DNA of 64,000 bases from Temnothorax longispinosus (lineage: Eukaryota > Arthropoda > Insecta > Hymenoptera > Formicidae), in contig NC_092358.1 of the NCBI RefSeq assembly GCF_030848805.1, positions 16,051,138-16,115,137 on the forward strand. The letters run 5' to 3'. Position 1 is the first letter of the stretch, and every line of letters starts with the position of its first letter. The notes under the pieces are model-generated. The model saw only the letters and a program-made list of their open reading frames with translations, was not told the DNA's origin and ran no database searches. Both the position numbers and the translations under genes were made by a program. Shown in pieces: positions 1 to 8,228 of the stretch.

Positions 1-959
1 TGCATACCATCCTTAAAAAATTGGATTTTTACTCTACGTGGTTTTCAAAACATATGGAAAAAGTAAATAACGCAGGCATACAGTTCTTAAAGACAAGAAA
101 TATTAATCAAGACCCATTAGAAAATTTTTTTGGTATGATTCGTAGCCACGGACGTAGAAATATTAATCCTTCTTGTAGCCAATTCTGTGGATCGTACAAA
201 ACATTATTAATTAATAATTTGACTTCGAAAGAGTCTATGGGCTCTAACTGTGAAAATAAAAATGACGGTGATTTGTTATTTACATTTAAACAATTTGTGA
301 AAAACGTTTCTCATGTAAACACTACAGAACAAATAGTAGAAGAAGATTCTCTAGAATTATCTCAAATTACGCATACAACAATAATGGATAAAATCTCATC
401 GAATAGAAATAGTCAAGTGTATGTTGCTGGCTGGATTGCAAAAAAGACTTTGTCTTTGAAACAATTCAAAAATTGTCCAGCGTGTAAACAGAGTCTTTTA
501 ACAACAGATACAACACGTGAAGAATATATGCAATTAGTTCATAGAGAATATGTACGAGAGAAACCTTCGTTAACTTACCCGTGTATATCCTTTTTAAAAC
601 ATGCATTTATTGAAGCTGATTCAATTCTAAACAAAAATATTTCTTCAGTATGTTTTCGCAAAAATGTTTCCACCTTATTACGTGCACATTTAAACGAAAA
701 ATTAAATTTAGATTTTATAAGATGTAATGAACATAAAGAAGAATTAAAATCTACTATAATTCAAACAATTACAAAACTATTCTTATATACATTCTGTAAA
801 ACAATTAATAGAATTTTATCTGGTCGTGATACTCGGCATATACCTACAAATATTATATTTAAGCAAGCTATCGAACATTGTAAAAAAAAGCAAAAACGAT
901 ATACCGGGTGTCTCAGACCACCCGTATCACCCGATTTATTCGTAAACGCAACATTTTAG
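1..959 (+). mobile_element. P-element / THAP9-like transposase, C-terminal fragment, interrupted
   Basis: An open frame enters from the left edge of the window and runs to a stop at 957-959. It carries the hallmark of the P-element/THAP9 transposase C-terminal region: NQDPLENFFGMIRSHGRRN followed by NPSCSQF and a KTLLINN stretch. A later CPAC pair sits in the usual cysteine-containing segment. In this family the protein binds DNA through an N-terminal THAP zinc finger and cuts with a split RNase H-like fold; both would lie left of the window. The last 17-18 residues and the stop codon are not transposase: they are read from a foldback element inserted at about 901. The original frame seems to resume after 1705 in AT-rich sequence up to about 1835. 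This copy is therefore a broken fossil, although the part seen before the insertion has no stop or frameshift, so it may be fairly young. Confidence 0.85.
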
Positions 960-1705
960 AGAAAAATGTTCCAGACCAAAGTTGTATGGTTTCAAGGGGT
1001 ACATAAGATGGTGTCATTAGTTTCACCTTAAATAGTTGCTTGAAGGTCACGTAAAAGTCACCTTCAATTTTTTAAATAGAACCACCTACTTTTTATTGCA
1101 TATTCTTGTAGCTTATCTCGAGGGCTTTCCAAAACACTATAAGAAAGTATTTTTTCATTAAGAACTTTTGGACGTATAAGGCTTGAAAGTTCTAGTATTT
1201 TGACAAATGAATTTTGAATTTTTAAAAGACATAGTTGCTTTTAAGAAAAAGTATGCAGATGCGTGTTGCAAATTACATATTTTTTCTTAAAGGAACTATG
1301 CTTTTTTATACCAATTGATTCGTCTCATTATTCTGTGCATAAAAGTATTAAGGTAACATTACCGAAAACTTGATGTTTTACAAGATATTTTGTATTTTAT
1401 GTCAAAATACTAGAACTTTTAAGCCTCATAATTCCAAAAGTTCTTAATGAAAAAATACTTTCTTATAGTGTTTTGGAAAGCCCTCGAAATAAGCTACAAG
1501 AATATGCAATAAAAAGTAGGTAGTTCTATTTAAAAAATTAAAGGTGACCTTTACGTGACCTTCGAGCAACTATTTAAGTTGAAACTAATGACACCATCTT
1601 ATGTACCCCTTGAAACCATACAACTTTAGTCTAAAACATTTTTCTCTAAAATGTTGCGTTTACGAATAAATCGGGTGATACGGGTGATCTGAGACACCCG
1701 GTATA
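901..1705. repeat. 805-bp foldback (long inverted repeat) element inside the P-like transposase
   Basis: Positions 901-1205 are nearly the reverse complement of 1399-1705, with a loop of about 190 bp. The outer ends read ATACCGGGTGTCTCAGA on one side and its reverse complement on the other. TATA lies just outside CCGGG on both sides (900-903 and 1702-1705), which would fit a TA or TATA target duplication. It has no coding capacity. It sits inside the transposase reading frame and supplies its premature stop. The superfamily is not identified; a TA target site would fit a mariner-like mobiliser, but this is inference. Confidence 0.8.
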
Positions 1706-1950
1706 AGAAAAATGTAAAAATTTTTTTATTAAATAATACTTATATTTATATCATAATATTTATATGTCAATACTTATATAAATTTATTCTACCTACATAT
1801 TCTTATAAAAGTTGCAAGTGTTAAGTTATAATTTAATAATAACTATTATGCTTTAATTAAACTAATGTAATTTTCTATTTTTAGGCTTATAACTTTATAG
1901 TTGCAACTTTTTTGTTTTCTTTTTTTGATTTAATTTTACAATTGCTTTTA

Positions 1951-2071
1951 AGTTGCAGTCCATTTGACGCTACAAATGCTTTGAAGTTATTTTCTTCTTT
2001 TTTCTTCATTAAAAGAATGGAGAAGAGGAATGCTTCGAAGTACTTGTAGCGTCAAGTGGACCGCAGCCTTA
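1951..2071. repeat. Short MITE, PIF/Harbinger-like (GACGCTA terminal repeat)
   Basis: Two inverted ends, about 1951-1986 and 2036-2068, share the core TTGACGCTACAA and enclose about 50 bp. TTA lies on both outer sides (1948-1950 and 2069-2071), which fits the three-base TWA target duplication of PIF/Harbinger elements. The same core recurs in the MITE at 54984-55156 and as a single end at 12141-12178. The superfamily call rests only on target-site length and sequence. Confidence 0.5.
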
Positions 2072-2246
2072 TTAAATAGCTGTATTAGAAGTACATCGGC
2101 CATATTGAATATTAGTTCGTCTACGTATATTAGCCCAGGTAGCGTTCAAAACACTGTTCCAAAGCAAACTATGGGAGTTGCTAATCTATTTATTAGTAAT
2201 CTGTGATCTTGTCGCGGAAGAGTTCCTTTAATGTCGTTATAAGAGC

Positions 2247-2545
2247 CTATTGAGTCATAGATGACGGATCTGTAGGTGCGACGTAATCCACAAGCCTATC
2301 GAATTCCGTCTGCCCGAGCTTGTCCAATACAAGGCGTGTTTGCATCTGAGGTGGCAGGCACGAAGCCTCCGTGACCACAGTGTACTCGTGGCGTAGCAGC
2401 CATTTTGCGAACGGCTTTGTTTCGTCTCCCGTACCGTAGTGGTATTTTTTTACACGTGTACTCAGATGATTGTACATCTCCGAATGTGATGATGTGTGAG
2501 CTGAGGATGATGCTTCGCCTTTTTCTTTTTCTAAGTTGAAGCTGT
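2247..2545 (-). pseudogene. Retrotransposon gag fragment (Gypsy-type)
   Basis: The minus strand reads a Glu/Lys-rich stretch, then RVKKYHYGTGDETKPFAKWL and later GQTEFDRLVDYVAP before a stop near 2247. The layout (a basic and acidic coil, then a capsid-like helical part ending in FDRLVDYVAP-DP) resembles gag proteins of insect Gypsy-type LTR retrotransposons. No zinc knuckle, protease or reverse transcriptase follows on this strand. The sequence further upstream on this strand (about 2790-3030) is CpG-rich and could hold LTR remains, but I could not find paired LTRs. Confidence 0.45.
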
Positions 2546-2673
2546 AAAAGACTGTTTACAGCCGCGCTGTGAGAGCCTCGATCTGTCTTGCAGGGTCGGC
2601 CATCTTCGTTGCGGATTGCACTCGTTAAAACACTTCGTTTCGCGAGAACACAGGTTACAGCCGCAGCGCCAAT

Positions 2674-2792
2674 TCCCAGGTAGCAAGCACTCGTCATTTT
2701 GACGTCAATTGACGTCAAAAGACGTCAAAATGACAGACTTTTGACGTCAATTGACGTCAAAATGACGAGTGCTGTTACCTGGGTTGTTAGGT
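2674..2792. repeat. Palindromic element packed with TGACGTCA words
   Basis: The outer ends CCCAGGTAGCA (2674) and TTACCTGGG (about 2782-2790) are inverted, as are the inner arms around TTTTGACGTCAATTGACG. The core holds several overlapping TGACGTCA octamers, which equal the consensus CREB/ATF binding site. A further CCCAGGTAGC word lies at about 2133. CCCAGRTAGC-like ends also occur at 29210-31225, 38452-38494 and 60072. No ORF is present. Confidence 0.6.
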
Positions 2793-3032
2793 CCGTCACG
2801 AGATACTTAAGTATACGGGATGACGGGGATAGGATGAGAGATCGATGCAACAGGGTACACGAAGCCGAGACAGATATATGTGTAGTTACTATAGTTTAAT
2901 GTCGGACTAAATACAATAGGTCATAGCGTGACCGTGCTCGGGCGGGGACTGACTCGGGGACAGGTAGCTTGCGCCCCTCCACAGTGCGGCGCGACCACAG
3001 CGCCGGATAGCGTCGGTATCGATACCCAACAA

Positions 3033-3550
3033 CAAAAGATGAAAAATATGCGTAACTTACTGCGTGCTACACGAACCGCATTCAGACGTCTCTGACATAT
3101 TCGCTGTGTGGAGAACGATGTGTGTTCGTCGGCATCTGAGCCCCGAATGTGAGGTCAAAGCGCACGCCGTGATCTCAAGAGCATGCGAACGTATAACAAA
3201 TTATAAACAAATATACATCGCCGAGCACACGGCCGCAACAAGAGAATTCGGCGGATTTACCTAAACATTAGAGCGACGTTTTATTTTATTTATTAGCGAG
3301 AGGTATGATTCGCCTAGAAAATCGGTGTCTGTTTGTAAATTGACCCCGTTGTGCTGCAGCAGACCGATGTGCAACATTTCAGAAACCAAGCGTTTAATGT
3401 GAAACGGTTCTTTGTCAAGGATTACGGCACTCCCGAAATCAAACTTATGGTTATTATCCATACAATGCATTTGCACTACAGAATGTCCCCCGGATTTACT
3501 TGCTTGTGTTCCTTGATACGGGTTCCCAATAGTCTACCCGTCTGTCCCGT
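3033..3550 (-). repeat. Inverted copy of the PLE endonuclease tail and 3' sequence
   Basis: On the minus strand this reads the same protein tail as the plus-strand copy at 4492-4779 (HCMDNNHKFDFGSAVILDKE, SEMLHIG, TDFLGESYL, then a stop), followed by the same noncoding sequence out to 3033. The arms differ by a few substitutions and small indels, so both are old but come from one source. The arm abuts RT sequence directly at about 3551. Confidence 0.85.
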
Positions 3551-4779
3551 TCTTTTTAGATGTTATCTCGCTTTTTACGAATGTTCCGACCGACTTGGTC
3601 ATTGACAGTATATGTAGACAGTGGAATCTCATAGGTCCAAATACTAAATTACCGCGTGAAGAATTCCGCCGCTATCAAGTTCGTGCTTGATTCTACATAC
3701 TTCACATTTGACAATGTCATTTATAGACAGACACACGGCAGTCCTATGGGGTCTCCTCTGTCCCCTGACGCTGCGGAGATTGTCATGCGGGATCTTGAGA
3801 ATGAGGTCTTGAAACGACTCAAATATATTCCACCTTTTTATTTCCGCTATGTCGACGACGTTGCATCTGCGGCGCCCCTTGAGTTCTTACAAGACACCTT
3901 TAACATTTTTAACTCCATTCACAACAGGCTACAGTTTACAATAGAAATTAGTAATAACAACACCCTTAATTTTCTCGACACCACGATGATTAGCTGCCAA
4001 TGAAAGACTGATATTTGACTGGTATCACAAACCGACCTTTTCTGGACGATATCTCAGCTTCTTTTCCAGCCATCCAAACAGCCAAAAGGGGAGTAACTAT
4101 GGGTTTAATTGACAGGGCTTTCAGGCTATCCCATCCTAGTTTCCACCAAAAAAATCTGTCTCTGGCCATCACTCTTTTACTCGAGAATGGCTATCCATTG
4201 GACTTCGTTTTCGCGATAATTGTGAAAAAGCTTAGTTCTCTTTTTAAAAAATCTATCTCGGGGCCTCTGGACGATGAAGAGCCAAGCGGTAGGTCTTATC
4301 TGTCTGTTCCGTACGTAAAAAATATATCAGAAAAATTCACTTATCTCGCCAGTACTATGGATAAAAAACTGAGTTTTTACGGCTTTAATCGACTAAACGG
4401 CCTTATTAAAGTACACAAGGACACTGTCAATAACGTTTCTCAAAGCAACGTGGTGTATCGCATCAACTGCGCTGACTGTGATGCTTCGTGCACGGGACAG
4501 ACGGGTAGACTATTGGGAACCCGTATCAGGGAACACAAGCGAGTAAATCCGGGGGGACATTCTGTAGTGCAGATGCATTGTATGGATAATAACCATAAGT
4601 TTGATTTCGGGAGTGCCGTAATCCTTGACAAAGAACCGTTTTACATTAAACGCTTGGTTTCTGAAATGTTGCACATCGGTCTGCAGCACAACGGGGTCAA
4701 TTTACAAACAGACACCGATTTTCTAGGCGAATCATACCTCCCGCTAATAAATAAAATAAAACGTCGCTCTAATGTTTAG
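3551..4779 (+). pseudogene. PLE reverse transcriptase - GIY-YIG endonuclease ORF, frameshifted
   Basis: The RT part begins at the motif SLFTNVP (about 3570), continues with THGSPMGSPLSP (about 3735) and the catalytic FRYVDD (about 3840), then NTLNFLDTT. The endonuclease part contains VVYRINCADCDASCTGQTGR (about 4450) and EHK, the GIY-YIG-type core with the zinc-binding Cys pair typical of Penelope elements. The frame breaks at about 3668, 4003 and 4085, so no single ORF remains. In the family, RT copies the RNA and the GIY-YIG nuclease nicks the target. The copy is inactive. Confidence 0.85.
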
Positions 4780-5311
4780 GTAAATCCGCCGAATTCTCTT
4801 GTTGCGGCCGTGTGCTCGGCGATGTATATTTGTTTATAATTTGTTATACGTTCGCGTGCTCTTGAGATCACGGCGTGCGCTTTGACCTCACATTCGGGGC
4901 TCAGATGCCGACGAACACACATCGTTCTCCACACAGCGAATATGTCAGAGACGTCTGAATGCGGTTCGTGTAGCACGCAGTAAGTTACGCATATTTTTCA
5001 TCTTTTGTAATGGCCCTAATGGTTACTGCATTCGGTAGTTCTGCCGGGCCACAGTTTGCTGCTTTCGTCTCTCTCTCTTTGATTCCTGCTGTCAATGCTA
5101 CGTGGGTGCTTACCGGACATACGCGCCGTAACATACACTTGAAGAGAGATCTGAACGCGCACCTAACGTCTTCAAAATGCGAATCATAACATCTGCGCTT
5201 GCGTTTCGCATTAACCGATTGCGATACCATTGTACGCGTGCGTATCCGATATTGTAATCAGCCCATTGCGATACCGCGTCGTTGCGTTCACATTAACTTT
5301 TATATGAGTCA

Positions 5312-5345
5312 CTGAAGAGGGCCCGATTTAGGGCCGAAACGTTTG
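5312..5345 (+). ncRNA. Hammerhead-ribozyme-like motif in PLE 3' sequence
   Basis: The sequence reads CTGAAGA (5312-5318), a GC-rich stem-loop with GGCCC pairing GGGCC around a six-base loop, then GAAAC (5336-5340) and the self-complementary AAACGTTT. This matches the hammerhead core CUGANGA - stem II - GAAA. Hammerhead motifs with very short stem III are an established feature of Penelope-like terminal repeats. Stem I and the cleavage triplet could not be placed with confidence, and stem II has one bulged G, so activity is uncertain. Confidence 0.45.
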
Positions 5346-5400
5346 ATTGATCTTAATGTTTTAATGTTTTGACTGCAAATATAATTTTTCCGCATATTCG

Positions 5401-5967
5401 ATCCTGCGTCGGCTCTCATAGCCAATTATTTCATAACTTAAATAAATAAAGGGCAACGAGCCGTAACAGGATGACAGTGTTAATATATTCAGTGTAATAA
5501 TACAAAAATAGTTACAAACGTTTCTGTTCTAATATCGAACCATCCTCAGTGTTCAAATTATATACGCAAAGAGAAGTATTCACGAGAACATTATTACATA
5601 AAACGAACGCATAGAAGTAGAACGAAAGTCGTAATATTACGCGCGAACTCCTTTAATTCCATCGGACGGAGAAGACGAAATCGTCGAATGTAATACGCTG
5701 TAATCAGATATAACCGTTAGGGCGTCTTGACAATAAAAATTCAGCTGTAATACGTACAATGCTCTTCGATGGGAAATTCGTAGTTCGACATTCTTGATTA
5801 CGTTGTATTTCGCTGTGAGTACTTAGTGGCTACTGTACAAGTCGCAAGAGCGGAGCCGTATATATAAAGACGAGGAGAGGAGTGGGAAGGAGAAGGGGGA
5901 AGAGCCGTACTTACAAGGAAAGGAAAGGGAAAGGAAAGGGAACGGAAGAGTCAGTAGTAGGAGAAAA
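5401..5967. other. Unassigned sequence between two PLE copies
   Basis: No ORF of note. It contains a TATATAAAG word (about 5861) followed by a purine-rich tract of GGAAA and GGAGA runs (5870-5960), which might be a promoter or an LTR U3/R remnant; there is no other support for either. Confidence 0.3.
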
Positions 5968-6085
5968 CTAAGGAGGAAACAAATTTAGGACCGAAAGATA
6001 TCCCTCGGAGAGAGACTCTGTGTCGTTCTGCTTATTTAGTGGGGACAACTGTCTTTTAATGTGAATCATCAGATCTGCATCAGAG
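5968..6085 (-). pseudogene. Inverted C-terminal tail of a second PLE endonuclease
   Basis: On the minus strand this reads LMIHIKRQLSPLNKQNDTES followed by LSEGYLSVLN. This matches the end of PLE GIY-YIG proteins; compare SEMLHIG then TDFLGESYLPLIN in the first copy at 4650-4770. It lies head to head with the plus-strand endonuclease fragment that starts at about 6078, repeating the arrangement of the first PLE. Confidence 0.6.
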
Positions 6086-6412
6086 AAATTCAGAAGTTTT
6101 GTTAAAAATTTAGACATTGCCTTTTCGGTGGCACACCCATTAACAAGATTTATTAAAACTGGGAAAGATAATCTAGATAAATTGGCCCATAGCAATGTCG
6201 TCTACAAAATTTCTTGCAAAGACTGTGAGGCGTCCTATGTAGGATAAACCAAAAGGCAACTCAAAACGAGGGTAAAGGAACACAGAATGAATATCAACAG
6301 AATTTCTGGTTCTCCGTCGGTCATTTCGGCCCACAGACTTCGGATGGATTACGAGTTTGATTGGGAGGGTGCGGAGGTCTTGGATATTGCCCTAATGAAA
6401 ATTCTCTTATGA
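6078..6412 (+). pseudogene. GIY-YIG endonuclease fragment of a second PLE, with in-frame stop
   Basis: Plus-strand translation gives SEKFRSFVKNLDIAF, FIKTGKDNLDKL, then NVVYKISCKDCEASYVG, a stop codon where the family has Gln (GGA TAA ACC), and TKRQLKTRVKEH. These are the linker and the GIY-YIG core of Penelope-like proteins. The frame then joins unrelated repeat sequence near 6394, so the C-terminus is lost on this strand. It is distinct in sequence from the first PLE, so it belongs to another family or subfamily. Confidence 0.7.
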
Positions 6413-6808
6413 GAACTCATACGATCTCTCTTACGAGATCTTAAATGAAAACGCATATGAGATATCCAACCAAAACATCATATGACAGCGCATACGAGAT
6501 CTCAATCAATATTGCATATGAGATATCATATAGTATCACATATGAGATATCATTTAATATTATTAAAAAATTTTTATATGACATCGCATACAATAGGGCT
6601 CTGCGTTCGGAAACGTCACCCGGGTACACACGAATATACTCACTCGCTGAGATAGAAAGAGAAGGAAGTATACTCGTACGCTCTCGAATGACGTTCTGAA
6701 CGCAGCCTATCACATGCGATGCCATATAAAATTGCATGTAACATCTATTTCTTATATAAAGTGTAACATAAATGTAATGAAAATACATTTAGCTGTAATA
6801 TTTTTTTA
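6394..6808. repeat. Dispersed repeat with GAGATATC words and an embedded MITE (copy 1)
   Basis: A nearly identical inverted copy lies at 20660-21072. The left half repeats the word CATAYGAGATMTC about every 23-35 bp (6422-6550). The right half holds a 112-bp inverted-repeat unit (about 6596-6707) with ends like CTGCGTTCGGAAACGTCACC and its complement ending GAACGCAGCC. It has no coding capacity. Its left border is where the second PLE stops, so it either truncated that PLE or formed part of its insertion site. Confidence 0.75.
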
Positions 6809-7141
6809 ACATAAATGTTTTTGCAGTTTTAAACATAAATTATCAATATATAGAAAAAGAATTATAGAGAATATATAGAGAAAGAAAGAGCCGGGATTTA
6901 GTTGCACATTTCGGGCCGATTCCCGAGGCGACGACGCCTCCTACACCCCCATTACCGCTCGAGGCTCAGCGGCCGAGCCGCCGATCGCTCACGTGACGCG
7001 TAATCTCAGGCGAAGTATTCTCGCTATTTGTAGAATAAATTTCAATATACTTTTGTGTTATATGATTCACGCTTGTTGAAGTGTAAAAAATTGAAATTTA
7101 TACATGTAATATGTGTATATAATGTATGTGAGGTACAAGAG

Positions 7142-7216
7142 GGTGGCAGTGTGGTCTTGTGGTAAAGCGCCAGACTCGTAATCCCGAGGACCCGGGTTCG
7201 AGTCCACCTGACCACA
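7142..7216 (+). repeat. tRNA-like (SINE head) unit, plus-strand copy
   Basis: It contains an A-box-like TGGTCTTGTGGTAAAGC and a perfect B box GGTTCGAGTCC, the internal promoter of RNA polymerase III, around CAGACTCGTAA. The arms do not pair as a functional tRNA: the anticodon stem is mismatched. It is therefore a tRNA-derived SINE head rather than a tRNA gene. Related to the SINE at 28710-29004. Confidence 0.7.
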
Positions 7217-7724
7217 GGAATTTTTAATTCCAAACTGCCACCCCCCGCACGACTGGGGCTCGTGCGGCGAAACTGGGCTATCTTTCGGAGGAGAAATGCA
7301 TGGTGGTCATTTTATTGATTAACTGTTCTACATACCTGATCAGGTCTGTGTTGGTCTTATTTAAAAATTAAATTTAAAATTGGTCGTCAAGCTAGGGGAG
7401 CTTGGGAGTTTTTTTTTTTTTTTTTTTTAATTTTTTATACTTCAACAAGCGGCGCTTTTATTAAAAAAAAAAAACTCCCAAGCTCCCCTAGCTTGACGAC
7501 CAATTTCAAATTTAATTTAATTTAATTTAATTTCTGAAGAAGACCAGAAAAATGCCAAGAGCGAGCATTGGCACTGGAGAAAGAGCCTTACATGAAGTTT
7601 CTCACACTTCTAAATACAAAGAAGTACATTTAATTTCTCCATGTCTCCTCCGAAAGATAGCCCAGTTTCGCCGCACGAGCCCCAGTCGTGCGGGGGGTGG
7701 CAGTTTGGAATTAAAAATTCCTGT

Positions 7725-7799
7725 GGTCAGGTGGACTCGAACCCGGGTCCTCGGGATTACGAGTCTGGCGCTTTACCACAAGACCACACTGCCACCCTC
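7725..7799 (-). repeat. tRNA-like (SINE head) unit, minus-strand copy
   Basis: Reverse-complement twin of the unit at 7142-7216, carried in the right arm of the palindrome. A and B boxes are conserved on the minus strand. Confidence 0.7.
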
Positions 7800-8228
7800 T
7801 TGTACCTCACATACATTATATACATATTACATATTACATGTATAAATTTCAATTTTTTACACTTTAACAAGCGTGAATCATATAACACAAAAGTATATTG
7901 AAATTTATTCTACAAATAGCGAGAATACTTCGCCTGAAATTACGCGTCACGTGAGCGATCGGCGGCTCGGCCGCTGAGCCTCGAGCGGTAATGGGGGTGT
8001 AGGAGGCGTCGTCGCCTCGGGAATCGGCCCGAAATGTGCAACTAAATCCCGGCTGTTGCCATCAATGTTAAAATTTTTTTATTCTGAAAACTATAAGTCT
8101 AAATTAATAAACAATGATTTTATTTCAATTTATTTGAAAGTATATTTAAAAAATACATTTTTTATTTACAAAGATTAATATTTACATGTTATTACGCAAT
8201 TGATTAAAAAGTGCAGTTTAATAGGGTA

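Larger units (their letters stand above)
3033..5400 (+). mobile_element. Penelope-like retroelement (PLE), decayed, with inverted 3' end at its left side
   Basis: The element has a reverse transcriptase fragment, then a GIY-YIG endonuclease on the plus strand, then about 600 bp of 3' sequence including a hammerhead-like motif. Its left end (3033-3550) is a reverse-complement copy of 4492-5007, that is, of the endonuclease C-terminus and the sequence after it. PLEs are known for terminal repeats in direct or inverted orientation and for RT plus GIY-YIG in one ORF. Most of the N-terminal RT region is missing, so the element is 5'-truncated at the RT motif just after the inverted arm. Its right end is not clear; similarity to element-like sequence seems to fade around 5400. 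Confidence 0.8.
6889..8055. repeat. 1.17-kb palindrome containing inverted tRNA-like units
   Basis: Positions 6889-7300 are the reverse complement of about 7643-8055, with ends AGCCGGGATTTAG and CTAAATCCCGGCT. The arms are almost identical and include a CpG-rich outer part and a tRNA-like unit in each arm. The 340-bp centre holds a second inverted repeat (about 7378-7410 against 7474-7506) around poly-T/poly-A. No target duplication was seen. It abuts the 3' side of the Tnp2 transposase gene. Confidence 0.8.

Noticed and set aside
7142..7216. A tRNA gene (threonine-type CGT anticodon loop)
   Set aside because: A and B boxes are good, but the anticodon and acceptor stems do not pair, and the sequence recurs as a SINE head.
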